Assembly: GCA_046350655.1 (NCBI GenBank)
Contig: JAXMAB010000010.1
Span: 268,283-332,282, forward strand
From: JAEUHO01 sp046350655
GTDB taxonomy: Bacteria; Planctomycetota; PLA2; JAEUHO01
DNA length: 64,000 nt
Direction: 5' to 3'
Positions 16,052-23,980 of the stretch are shown here, piece by piece. Made by a program: the position numbers and the translations under genes. The notes beneath the pieces were generated by a model, which was given only the letters and a program-made list of their open reading frames with translations, did not search any database and was not told the DNA's origin. Numbering within the stretch: position 1 is the first letter of the stretch; the number at the start of each line of letters is the position of its first letter.

Positions 16052-17281
16052 GTGCGCGTCGGCCGACCTCAGGTGACGGACCTCCCGACGGGCCGGCGCG
16101 TGTCCGCGACCGTCACGTGGGAGGGACCGCACCGTGGCCCCACCACGATGTGGTTCGAGGTGGACGCGCCGTTCGCCGCCGACCTCGACCCGACGGCCGC
16201 GGCGTTCGCGGTCGCGGCGCTGCCGCTCGCCGTGGGCCTCCACGAGCACCGGCTCGTCGTCGAGGGTGCGCTCTGCCCGACGCTGCACCGGGGCCTCGCG
16301 TGGGCGGCGAGCCAGTTGGCCCGCTGGTACGGGCCCTGCGGCGTCCCCGAGGTCACGGCCACCGACGGGCCGATCGCCTGCGGACGGCGGACGCCGCCGC
16401 GGGCCGGCTTCCTCCTCTCGGGCGGCGTCGACAGCCTCTCGCTCCTGCGTCGCAACCGCGCCGAGGTGCCGATCGACCGCCCGCGCGCGTTCCGGGACGC
16501 GCTGTTCCTCTTCGGCTGGCACTCCGACGACTTCGACGGTGACCGGCCGCGGCCGGAGCGGCTGGCGTCGTTCGCCGCGCAGCGGGCCCGGCTCGAGGGG
16601 CTCGCGGCGGCGACCGGGCTCACGCTGGTGCCGGTGCGGAGCAACGTGCGCACGTTCCACCCGACGTACGCGTGGTCGCGCGACTTCGGCTTCGGCGCGG
16701 GCATGCTCGCGACGGTCCACCTCTTCCCCCGGCGGTGGTCGGAGGTCTCGATCGCGTCGGGGGGCTTCCCCGGCGTGCACCCGCCGCACGCGTCGCACCC
16801 GGTGCTCGACGGGAGCTGGTCGTCGGCGGCCGTCGCGGTGCGCCACGGCGAGCCGGACCGCACGCGGTTCGAGAAGCTGCGGGCGCTGGTCGATTGGCCG
16901 CCGGGCCTCGCGGTCCTCGACGTGTGCCTGCATCACGACGCCGCCGCCGGGCCGCGCCCCAACTGCGGTCGCTGCGAGAAGTGCCTGCGCACGCGCCTCG
17001 CGTTGACGGCGCTCGGGGCCGAGGGCCGCGCGCCGACGTTCCCGCCGGGGCCGCCGTCGGTGGAGGAGGTGCGGGAGATGCGGTTGGCCGCGGGGTTCAG
17101 CCTCGCGTTCGTGCAGGAGCTCGCGGCGCCCCTCGCGGCCCGGGGGCACGCGGACCTCGTCGAGGCGCTCGAGGTCGCCGTCGCGCGGGCCGAGGCGAAG
17201 GACCGCCGCCGCAACCGGCCGTGGCGGCTCGTCTTCCGCGAGGTGCGGCGGCGGTGGCGGACGTTCCGCGGGCGGCCGTGA
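16052..17281 (+). CDS. PP-loop ATP pyrophosphatase-like enzyme with a CxxCxxC site
   Basis: A 409-residue protein. A PP-loop SGGVDSLS at residue 123 marks it as an N-type ATP pyrophosphatase of the QueC/AsnB superfamily, which adenylates a substrate. NCGRCEKCLRTRLAL at about residue 304 supplies three Cys, probably for zinc as in QueC. The N-terminal 115 residues form an unrecognised domain, and the C-terminus is basic. No queuosine genes adjoin it, so it is not a plain QueC; similar proteins occur in surface-polysaccharide and defence loci. The GTG at 16052 is the best in-frame start, but the N-terminus could be a little longer. Confidence 0.68.
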   Translation: MRVGRPQVTDLPTGRRVSATVTWEGPHRGPTTMWFEVDAPFAADLDPTAAAFAVAALPLAVGLHEHRLVVEGALCPTLHRGLAWAASQLARWYGPCGVPEVTATDGPIACGRRTPPRAGFLLSGGVDSLSLLRRNRAEVPIDRPRAFRDALFLFGWHSDDFDGDRPRPERLASFAAQRARLEGLAAATGLTLVPVRSNVRTFHPTYAWSRDFGFGAGMLATVHLFPRRWSEVSIASGGFPGVHPPHASHPVLDGSWSSAAVAVRHGEPDRTRFEKLRALVDWPPGLAVLDVCLHHDAAAGPRPNCGRCEKCLRTRLALTALGAEGRAPTFPPGPPSVEEVREMRLAAGFSLAFVQELAAPLAARGHADLVEALEVAVARAEAKDRRRNRPWRLVFREVRRRWRTFRGRP

Positions 17282-17369
17282 CGGCGCGGCGACCGGGGGG
17301 GCGCGAGGGGATCGCGGCGTGCGACGTGTCCCGGCGTTTGAATACGGACGTCCCCGCGCCGAGGACCGT

Positions 17370-19205
17370 GTGCCGAACCTCCGTCGCGTCCTCCCCGTCG
17401 CGCTGCTCCTCGCCCTCGTCGGCGCGCGCGACGTCGCGGGCCACGGCGGGCAGTACCGCGCGCCGGGCGGCAACGTCCCGCCGACGCTCCCTCCGCCGAC
17501 GACGGGTGCGCCGAGCACCTGGTGGGACGCCAACCTCGACCTGATCGCCGGCGAGGGCCCGACGGCGGGCCCGGTCACGTCGGGCGGTGCGGCCGACGCG
17601 GAGCGCGTGCGCAAGGTGCTGCGGGACGACCGCGTGGTGCCGTTCCTGCGGCGCGTCGTCGACGGCGGCCTCGGGCCCGACCCCGACCTCGTCGCCGCCG
17701 CCGCGCTCGCGCTCGCCAAGACGACGTCGGAGCCCGCGGACGTGGAGCGCATCCTCAGGTTGTCGGACGACCCCGCGCGGTCGGCGCTGCTGCTCGAGGC
17801 GGCCGCGCTCGCGCCCGGGCTGCTGCGCCGCACCGACCCCGCGCTGCAGTTCGACGGCCGCCTGCTCGACCGGGTGCGGCGGCGCTGCCTCGAGGTCTAC
17901 GACGGCGCGACGCGCGCCCCGCGGCGCCCGCGCGCGCTCGCGGTCCTCGCGCTGGGCCTGCTCGGCGACCAGCCCGGCGTCGCGCCCGACGCGTCGACGC
18001 CGCGGCTCGACGTGCCCGCGGCGCTCCTCGCGCGCCTGAAGGAGACCGACGACGTCGAGTTCGAGGTCGCGCTCGTCTTCGCGCTCGGGATGCAGGCCAG
18101 GGCGACGGTGGACGCCGCCGCCGTGACCGCGATCCGCGACCTCGCGACGACCGGCGCGTCGCCGCCGCGGGCGCGCCCGCCGGTCGTCCACGCGCACGCG
18201 CTGCTCGCGCTCGCCCGGCTCACCGGCGCCGAGTCGAGCGGCCTCCTGCTCGGGTTCCTCCGCGCGCGCCACCTGCCCGGCGAGGTGCGGCAGGGCGCGA
18301 TCGTCGGGCTCGGCCTCGTCGGCCGCGGCCTCGACCCCGTCGCGCGCGTCGCCGCCCTCGCCGAGATCGCCGAGCACGCCGACCGCGGCAACCCCGACAC
18401 GGTGGGCCTCGCGCTGCTCACGATCGGCCGCCTGCTCGCCACCGCCGTCGACGATCCGGCGGACCGCCTCTCGGTCGCCTCGCCGGCCGCCGCGCTCCTG
18501 GTCCGCGAGATCGCCGACGGCGCGGCCGCCTCGCGCCGCATCGCGTGCCTCGCGACCGGCTTCGCGCTGCGCGCGCCGGTCGCCGCGACGCAGGACGCGC
18601 TGCGGACGGTCTTCCGCGAACGGGCCGTCGCCGCGCTCGCCGCTGCCGCCGACGACGGGGGCGGCGACCCCGAGCTGCGCGCCGCCGCGCTCGTGGGCCT
18701 CGGCCTCGCGCGCGACCCCGGTTCGCTGCCGCGCCTCGCGGCCCTCCTCCCGCGCCGCGACGTGGACGTCGCGCTGCGGGCGCGCGCCGCCACCGCCCTC
18801 GGCCTGCTCGGCGACGCGACGGCGGTGCCGCTCGCCGCGCTGCGCACCGCCCTCGCGCCGACGTCGCCCGAGGGCGTACGCCGCGAGGCCGCCCGCGCCC
18901 TCGGCCTCCTCGGCGACGCGTCGGCGCTGTCGGTCCTCGTCGAGGAGCTCCGCGCCGACCTGCCGGACGTCGTGCGGTCGCGGTCCGCGGTGGCGGTGGG
19001 CGCGTTGCGCCGCGCCGTCGCGGTGGACCCGCTGATCGCGCTCGCCTCCGACCGCGGCGCGGGCGACGTCGCGCGCGCGATTGCGGTCGCCGCGCTCGGC
19101 CTGCTCGCCGACCCCGAGCGCGTCCGCAGCCTCTCGCGGTTCTCGACCGACCTCGGCAGCGTCGCCGTCACCGACGCGCTCGGCACCGCGCTCTCGCTGC
19201 TCTGA
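17370..19205 (+). CDS. Exported HEAT-repeat protein
   Basis: A protein of 611 residues starting at GTG 17370, which opens a signal peptide (VPNLRRVLPVALLLALVGARDVAG). The rest is a long array of helical repeats with the HEAT-type pattern LRAAALVGLGLARDPGSLPRLAALL, VRREAARALGLLGDASALSVL and AIAVAALGLLADPERVRSL. It is likely a scaffold in the periplasm. An upstream in-frame GTG at 17319 would add 17 residues before the signal sequence and is less likely. There is no strong Shine-Dalgarno. Confidence 0.78.
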   Translation: MPNLRRVLPVALLLALVGARDVAGHGGQYRAPGGNVPPTLPPPTTGAPSTWWDANLDLIAGEGPTAGPVTSGGAADAERVRKVLRDDRVVPFLRRVVDGGLGPDPDLVAAAALALAKTTSEPADVERILRLSDDPARSALLLEAAALAPGLLRRTDPALQFDGRLLDRVRRRCLEVYDGATRAPRRPRALAVLALGLLGDQPGVAPDASTPRLDVPAALLARLKETDDVEFEVALVFALGMQARATVDAAAVTAIRDLATTGASPPRARPPVVHAHALLALARLTGAESSGLLLGFLRARHLPGEVRQGAIVGLGLVGRGLDPVARVAALAEIAEHADRGNPDTVGLALLTIGRLLATAVDDPADRLSVASPAAALLVREIADGAAASRRIACLATGFALRAPVAATQDALRTVFRERAVAALAAAADDGGGDPELRAAALVGLGLARDPGSLPRLAALLPRRDVDVALRARAATALGLLGDATAVPLAALRTALAPTSPEGVRREAARALGLLGDASALSVLVEELRADLPDVVRSRSAVAVGALRRAVAVDPLIALASDRGAGDVARAIAVAALGLLADPERVRSLSRFSTDLGSVAVTDALGTALSLL

Positions 19206-19211
19206 CGGCCG

Positions 19212-19925
19212 TCAGGCGACCCGCACGCCGACCGCGAACCCGTCCTCGAGCGGCAGCATCGTCGCGCGGAAGCGCCCCGAGCGCGCCAGCGTCTCGTTGA
19301 ACGCGCGGATGCCGGCCGCCGCCGCCGGGTCGTCGCGCTCGAGCGGGAACGCCGCCCGCCGGAACACGTTGTCGGCCACGACCGTGCCGCCGAGGCGCAG
19401 GTGCCGCCCGGCCCACGCGAGGTACGCGGGGTAGCTCGCCTTGTCGGCGTCCACGAACACGAGGTCGAACGGGCCCTCGGCCTCGATCGCCGGCAGCCGC
19501 TCGAGCGCCGGGCCGACGTGGACCCGCACGCGCGCCGCCACGCCCGCGCGCGCGAACGACGCCTCGGCCACCCGCGCGTGCCGCGGGTCGAGCTCGAACG
19601 TGTCGAGCCGCCCGTCGGGCGGCAGGGCGCGCGCGAGGCAGACGCCCGAGTAGCCGCCGAGCGTGCCGATCTCGACGATCCGCCGCGCGCCCGCCATCCG
19701 CGCCAGCACCTCGAGGTGGCGGCCGTCGAACGGCCCGATCGAGATCGGCGGCAGGCCCTCGGCGCGCGAACGGGCCCGGATCTCGGCGAGGACCTCGTCC
19801 TCGGGCTCGAGCAGGCGCTCGACGTACGGCGCGATGCGCGGGTCGACGGCGCCGAAGCCCTTGGAGACGGTCGATGGGGGGGGAGCGCTTGCCCGCGCGG
19901 GGGCCGGGTCGGGGCGGGGGTCCAT
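19212..19925 (-). CDS. SAM-dependent O-methyltransferase, family 3 type
   Basis: A 237-residue protein of the CCoAOMT-like O-methyltransferase group. ARRIVEIGTLGGYSGVCLARALPPDGRL is motif I. DLVFVDADKASYPAYLAWAGRHLRLGGTVVADNV contains the metal-binding Asp and the Asn of the family. The N-terminus has PPISIGPFDGRHLEVLARM. It should methylate a hydroxyl of a small catechol-like molecule using Mg. The start is the ATG at 19925. It converges with the HEAT-repeat gene, with only 6 bases between the two stops. Confidence 0.9.
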   Translation of the reverse strand: MDPRPDPAPARASAPPPSTVSKGFGAVDPRIAPYVERLLEPEDEVLAEIRARSRAEGLPPISIGPFDGRHLEVLARMAGARRIVEIGTLGGYSGVCLARALPPDGRLDTFELDPRHARVAEASFARAGVAARVRVHVGPALERLPAIEAEGPFDLVFVDADKASYPAYLAWAGRHLRLGGTVVADNVFRRAAFPLERDDPAAAAGIRAFNETLARSGRFRATMLPLEDGFAVGVRVA

Positions 19926-20006
19926 GGCGACGAGGGTACCGGGCCGTGGGCGGGGTGTCCGGGCCGGGACCCCCGCCGCTATCCTCCCGCACGGGAGGGT
20001 TCGTCC

Positions 20007-21365
20007 ATGCACGTCGCCGTCCGTGTCTGGATCGCCGTCGGGCTCGTCGCGGGGCTCGTCGCGGGGCTCGTCGTCGCGTCGGGGGCGTTCGCCGGCCCCG
20101 AGAGCCGCGAGGAGAAGGTCCGCAAGGACAAGGCCCGCGTCGAGGCGGCGGGGTGGTGGATCTACCATGACCTGCCGAAGGCGTTCGAGGAGGCGAAGGC
20201 GACGGGCAAGCCGCTCGCGGTCGCGTTGCGGTGCATCCCCTGCGAGGAGTGCGTCAAGCTCGACGACGACCTGGTGGACAAGGACCCGCGGCTCAAGCCC
20301 CTCCTCGAGCAGTTCGTGCGCGTCCGCGTCGTGGGCACGAACGGGCTCGACCTGAAGACGTTCCAGTTCGACACCGACCAGTCGTGGCTCGTGTTCCTGC
20401 TGCGCGCGGACGGCACCGTCTACGGGCGGTTCGGCACGCGGAGCGACCACAAGGAGTGGGCCGACGACGTCTCCGTCGAGGGCCTCGCGCGCGCGCTCGA
20501 GGGCGCGCTCGAGCTCCACAAGGCGTTCCCCCGCGACCAGGCCGCGCTGGCGGCCAAACGCGGGCCCGAGCCGTCGTTCCCGACGCCGGAGGCGTACCCC
20601 GAGCTCAAGACGAAGTACAAGCCGACCCTCGACTACGAGGGCAAGGTGGTGCCCTCGTGCATCCACTGCCACCAGATCGGCGACGCGGAGCGCGCGCTGC
20701 GGCGCGAGCGCGACGGCGCGATCGACGAGCGCGTCCTGTTCCCGTTCCCGCACCCGAAGGTCGTGGGGCTCGTGCTCGACCCGCGCCAGCGCGCGACGGT
20801 GAAGGCCGTCGAGGCCGGGTCGGCCGCGGCCGCCGCCGGGTTCCGCGAGGGCGACGTGATCCGGACATTCGCGGGCCAGCCGCTCCTCTCGATCGCGGAC
20901 GTGCAGTGGGTGCTCCACGGCGTCGACCCGGCGGGCGGCGAGGTCGAGGCCGTCGTGGCCCGCGGCGCCGCCGAGGCGCGGCTGACGCTGAAGCTCGCCG
21001 CCGGCTGGCGGCGGGCCGACGACCTCTCGTGGCGCGTGAGCTCGTGGGGCCTGCGGCGGCGCGCGCTCGGCGGGATGAAGCTCGAGGCGCTCACGAAGGC
21101 CGAGCGGGCGCAGGCGGGGCTCCCGAAGGCCGCGCTCGCGCTCCGCGTGGCCCACGTCGGGCAGAACGCGCCCCACGACGCGGCGAAGCGGGCGGGCTTC
21201 CAGAAGGGCGACGTGCTCGTCGCCGTGGACGGCCGCACCGACCTCGGGCGCGAGACCGACCTGCTCCGCTACGCGCTCAACGACGTGAAGCCGGGGGCGA
21301 CGCTCGTCTTCGACGTCCGCCGCGACGGCAAGCGCCTCGAGCTGTCGTTCGCGACCACGCGCTGA
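20007..21365 (+). CDS. Exported thioredoxin-like/heme/PDZ protein
   Basis: A 452-residue exported protein with an N-terminal signal helix. Residues about 40-170 form a thioredoxin-like domain with CIPCEEC at residue 76, in place of a normal WCxxC. A single CIHCH at residue 218 would bind a c-type heme. Two PDZ domains follow: AVEAGSAAAAAGFREGDVIRTFAGQPL (about 270-340) and VAHVGQNAPHDAAKRAGFQKGDVLVAVDG (about 370-450). Similar combinations occur in Planctomycetota. It probably senses or relays redox state in the periplasm and binds a C-terminal peptide partner. The start is the ATG at 20007. Confidence 0.75.
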   Translation: MHVAVRVWIAVGLVAGLVAGLVVASGAFAGPESREEKVRKDKARVEAAGWWIYHDLPKAFEEAKATGKPLAVALRCIPCEECVKLDDDLVDKDPRLKPLLEQFVRVRVVGTNGLDLKTFQFDTDQSWLVFLLRADGTVYGRFGTRSDHKEWADDVSVEGLARALEGALELHKAFPRDQAALAAKRGPEPSFPTPEAYPELKTKYKPTLDYEGKVVPSCIHCHQIGDAERALRRERDGAIDERVLFPFPHPKVVGLVLDPRQRATVKAVEAGSAAAAAGFREGDVIRTFAGQPLLSIADVQWVLHGVDPAGGEVEAVVARGAAEARLTLKLAAGWRRADDLSWRVSSWGLRRRALGGMKLEALTKAERAQAGLPKAALALRVAHVGQNAPHDAAKRAGFQKGDVLVAVDGRTDLGRETDLLRYALNDVKPGATLVFDVRRDGKRLELSFATTR

Positions 21366-21397
21366 ACGGCCGCGGTCGACCCGAGGGCGCCGAGGAA

Positions 21398-21455
21398 GCG
21401 GTCTTCGCCCGGTTGTCGGGGCCCGAACCCCCCGAGCGTCCGCTCGGCGCGCGGG
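21398..21455 (+). repeat. 3'-flank hairpin element, copy 1
   Basis: Starts with CTTCGCCCGGT, then TCGGGGCCCGAAC and CCCCGAGC, ending in CCGCTCGGCGCG. It can form a short hairpin (TCGGGG/CCCCGA). A clearly related sequence lies 30-odd bases after a different gene at 51440-51496. Confidence 0.6.
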
Positions 21456-21532
21456 CCCCGCGGACCCGCGCTGCGCGGCCGTGAGGGGAGCTCTGATTCC
21501 TCCGCCGGCGTTCGGCCCCGTACGCTCTCGGG

Positions 21533-22777
21533 ATGCCGTCCGTCCGCCCCGCCCGCCGTGCCGCGACCCCGGGCGCGCTCTCCCTCGCGGAGGCGCGCGC
21601 GCGCGTGCTCGCGGCGCAGGGGTTCACGACGGCCCGGCCGCGCGGCACCGTGGGCGTCGCGCACGTCCGGCGGACGGTGGACCGCCTCGGCCTGCTCCAG
21701 CTCGACTCGGTGCAGGTGCTCGTGCGCTCGCACTACCTGCCGGTGTTCTCGCGCCTCGGCCCGTACGACCGCGGCCACCTCGACCGCCTCGCGTACCGCG
21801 ACCGCGCGCTCTTCGAGTACTGGGGCCACGAGGCGAGCCTCCTGCCGGTGCGGCTCCACCCGCTGCTGCGCTGGCGCATGCAGCGCAAGCCGTGGGCCGC
21901 CGTCGCCGCCCTGCTGCGGTCGAGGCCCGACGCCGCCGAGGCGGTCCTCCGCCGGATCGACGCGGAGGGCCCGCTCACGTCCTCCGACGTCGGCGGCGAC
22001 CCGCGGCAGGGCGCGTGGTGGGGCTGGGGCCCCACGAAACACGTGCTCGAGTGGCTGTTCCACACGGGGCGCCTCACGGCTGCCGACCGGCGCGGCTTCG
22101 AACGCGTCTACGACCGACCGGAGCGCGTGTTGCCCCGCGAGGTGCTCGAGGCGCCGACGCCGTCGCCGGACGACGCGCGCCGCGAGCTCCTGCTGCTCTC
22201 GGCGAAGGCCCTCGGCGTCGCGACGGCGCGCGAGCTCGCCGACTACTACCGGCTGCACAAGCCCACGGCCCGCGCGCTCGTCGAGGGGCTCGCCGCCGAC
22301 GGCCGGCTGCGCCGCGTGCGGGTCGAGGGCGTCCCGCACGACGCGTTCGTCCTCCCCGACGCGCCCCCGCCGCCGCGCCGGGTCGCCGCGCGCGCCCTCC
22401 TCGCGCCGTTCGACCCGCTCGTCTTCGAGCGGGACCGCACGGAGCGCCTGTTCGGGTTCCGCTTCCGCCTGGAGCTCTACGTCCCGGCGGCGAAGCGCGT
22501 CCACGGCTACTACGTCCTGCCCTTCCTGCTCGACGACGCGCTCGTCGCCCGCGTCGACCTCAAGGCCGACCGGGCGCGCGAGGCCCTCGTCGTGCGGGCC
22601 GCGCACCTCGAGCCCGGTCGCGACGCCGACCGCGTCGCCGCGGCGCTCGCCGCCGAGCTCGCCGACCTCGCGCGCTGGCTCGTCCTCCCGCGCGTCGTCG
22701 TGGAGCGGCGAGGGACCCTCCACGGGCCCCTGCGCGCCGCCGTCCGCCGCGGCGCGACGCCGGAGCGCGTCGGGTAG
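21533..22777 (+). CDS. Winged-helix protein of the YcaQ family (crosslink-repair glycosylase-like)
   Basis: A 414-residue protein of the HTH_42 / YcaQ-AlkX group. Family marks are LGLLQLDSVQVLVRSHYLPVFSRLG with the QxD of the active site, RALFEYWGHEASLLPV, the winged-helix region around LLLSAKALGVATARELADYYRL, and LLAPFDPLVFERDRTERLFGFRFRLELYVPAAKRVHGYYVLPFLL. E. coli YcaQ and AZL-type relatives unhook interstrand DNA crosslinks, and this product likely does the same. The start is the ATG at 21533. Eleven bases separate its stop from the DUF1569 gene, suggesting cotranscription. Confidence 0.88.
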   Translation: MPSVRPARRAATPGALSLAEARARVLAAQGFTTARPRGTVGVAHVRRTVDRLGLLQLDSVQVLVRSHYLPVFSRLGPYDRGHLDRLAYRDRALFEYWGHEASLLPVRLHPLLRWRMQRKPWAAVAALLRSRPDAAEAVLRRIDAEGPLTSSDVGGDPRQGAWWGWGPTKHVLEWLFHTGRLTAADRRGFERVYDRPERVLPREVLEAPTPSPDDARRELLLLSAKALGVATARELADYYRLHKPTARALVEGLAADGRLRRVRVEGVPHDAFVLPDAPPPPRRVAARALLAPFDPLVFERDRTERLFGFRFRLELYVPAAKRVHGYYVLPFLLDDALVARVDLKADRAREALVVRAAHLEPGRDADRVAAALAAELADLARWLVLPRVVVERRGTLHGPLRAAVRRGATPERVG

Positions 22778-22788
22778 GCTCTTCCGCC

Positions 22789-23265
22789 ATGTCCCCGTCC
22801 GACGTGCCTCCCGCCCCGCCCTCGATCTTCACCCGCGCCGGCCTCGAGGGGCTCCGCGCGCGCATCGCCACGCTCTCGCCGGCGTCGAAGGCCGTGTGGG
22901 GGAAGATGGACGTCGCGCAGATGCTCGCGCACTGCCGCGTGCCGATCCGCGTGGCCCTGGGCGAGCTGAAGCTGCCGCGCAGCCTCTTCGGCAAGCTCGT
23001 GGGCTGGCTGGCGCGCGGCGGCGCCCTGGGCCCGGAGCCGTTCGCCCGCGGACTGCCCACGAGCGCGCCGTTCGTGGTGAAGGACGCGCGCGACTTCGCG
23101 CAGGAGCGCGAGGGCCTGCTCGAGGTCTTGACGCTGATGAGCCGCGCGGGCCCCTCGGGGATCACGAAGGACCCGCATCCCTTCTTCGGCAAGCTGACGC
23201 CGGCCGAGTGGGACACGCTCCAGTGGAAACACGTGGACCATCACCTGCGTCAGTTCGGCGCCTGA
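22789..23265 (+). CDS. DUF1569 family (DinB-like) protein
   Basis: A 158-residue protein. KMDVAQMLAHCRVPIRVALGE and the ending HPFFGKLTPAEWDTLQWKHVDHHLRQFG are typical of DUF1569, a helical bundle related to DinB/YfiT metal-binding proteins. Conserved His in AHC and DHHLRQF probably bind a metal. The function is unknown; the position directly behind the YcaQ-like gene hints at stress or damage response. The start is the ATG at 22789. Confidence 0.85.
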   Translation: MSPSDVPPAPPSIFTRAGLEGLRARIATLSPASKAVWGKMDVAQMLAHCRVPIRVALGELKLPRSLFGKLVGWLARGGALGPEPFARGLPTSAPFVVKDARDFAQEREGLLEVLTLMSRAGPSGITKDPHPFFGKLTPAEWDTLQWKHVDHHLRQFGA

Positions 23266-23305
23266 CGCGCCCGGACGCGCCGCGGGCCGCCGCGTCGATC
23301 GTCCG

Positions 23306-23352
23306 TCGGCGCGACCGGCGGGCGGCCGCAAGGGCCGCGCCCTACGGGCCGC
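23306..23352 (+). repeat. REP-like palindrome, third copy
   Basis: GCGACCGGCGGGCGGCCGCA followed by AGGGCCGCGCCCTACGGG matches the element at 319-358 with paired changes in the two arms. It lies just after the DUF1569 stop. Confidence 0.6.
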
Positions 23353-23413
23353 CGCACCGATCGACGCGATCGACGGATCGAACGCGGCGAAACTGATCGC
23401 GACGCGGTCGTCG

Positions 23414-23460
23414 TTCCGGACCGCGAGGCCCGGCGGCCGCCGGGCCTCGCGGTCCCGGAA
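23414..23460. repeat. Full palindrome-family element
   Basis: Left arm TTCCGGACCGCGAGGCCCGG plus CGG and right arm CCGCCGGGCCTCGCGGT plus CCCGGAA form a nearly perfect 23-bp inverted repeat with one extra C and no loop. This is one of the two best full-length copies in the window. Confidence 0.85.
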
Positions 23461-23556
23461 AAGGGGCCGCCGTCCCGAGGGGCTCGCACGCCGAGGTGCG
23501 ATGCGCCACGGTGCGGTGCGCCGCGGTGCCCGGCCCGTCGGGGCCGGCGGCGCGGG

Positions 23557-23922
23557 TCAGCTCACGCGCTTGATCAGGTGGAACCCGAACGGGCTCGTGC
23601 GCGGGTCGTGGTCGGCCATGCCCACCGCGCCGACCTCGAGGGCGAAGCCCACGTCGCCGAACGCGGGCACCATGCCGTCGCGCGGGTACTCGCCGCGGGC
23701 GGGGCGCACGCCGCGGTTCGACATCGCGTACGGGCCGCCCGGGGGCGGGTCCTCGCTGTTCGCGCGCTTCAGCGCGGCCCAGTCGCCGCCCTTCTGCACC
23801 TGCGCGAGCAGGTCGTAGGCGAACTTCCGCGCGTCGGCCGCGTTGCGCTTGCCGTCGGGGAAGTCGGCGCTCTTCACGCCGATGAGGATGTGGTCCACGG
23901 AGATGCGGTCGGGGGCGGCCAT
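23557..23922 (-). CDS. Parvulin-type peptidyl-prolyl isomerase
   Basis: A 121-residue protein that is essentially one PPIC-type rotamase domain: ISVDHILIGVKSA at the start, ARKFAYDLLAQVQKGGDWAALKRANSED, MVPAFGDVGFALEVGAVG, and SPFGFHLIKRV at the end. It has no signal peptide and no chaperone domain, so it is cytosolic and speeds cis-trans isomerisation of proline bonds. The start is the ATG at 23922 (MAAPDRISVDHIL); further upstream Met codons add residues without family support. Confidence 0.88.
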   Translation of the reverse strand: MAAPDRISVDHILIGVKSADFPDGKRNAADARKFAYDLLAQVQKGGDWAALKRANSEDPPPGGPYAMSNRGVRPARGEYPRDGMVPAFGDVGFALEVGAVGMADHDPRTSPFGFHLIKRVS

Positions 23923-23980
23923 GGGGGCGTCCGGGGGTGACGTGGTCCGGCGCACTCTACCGGGCCGACGCGACCGCGGC

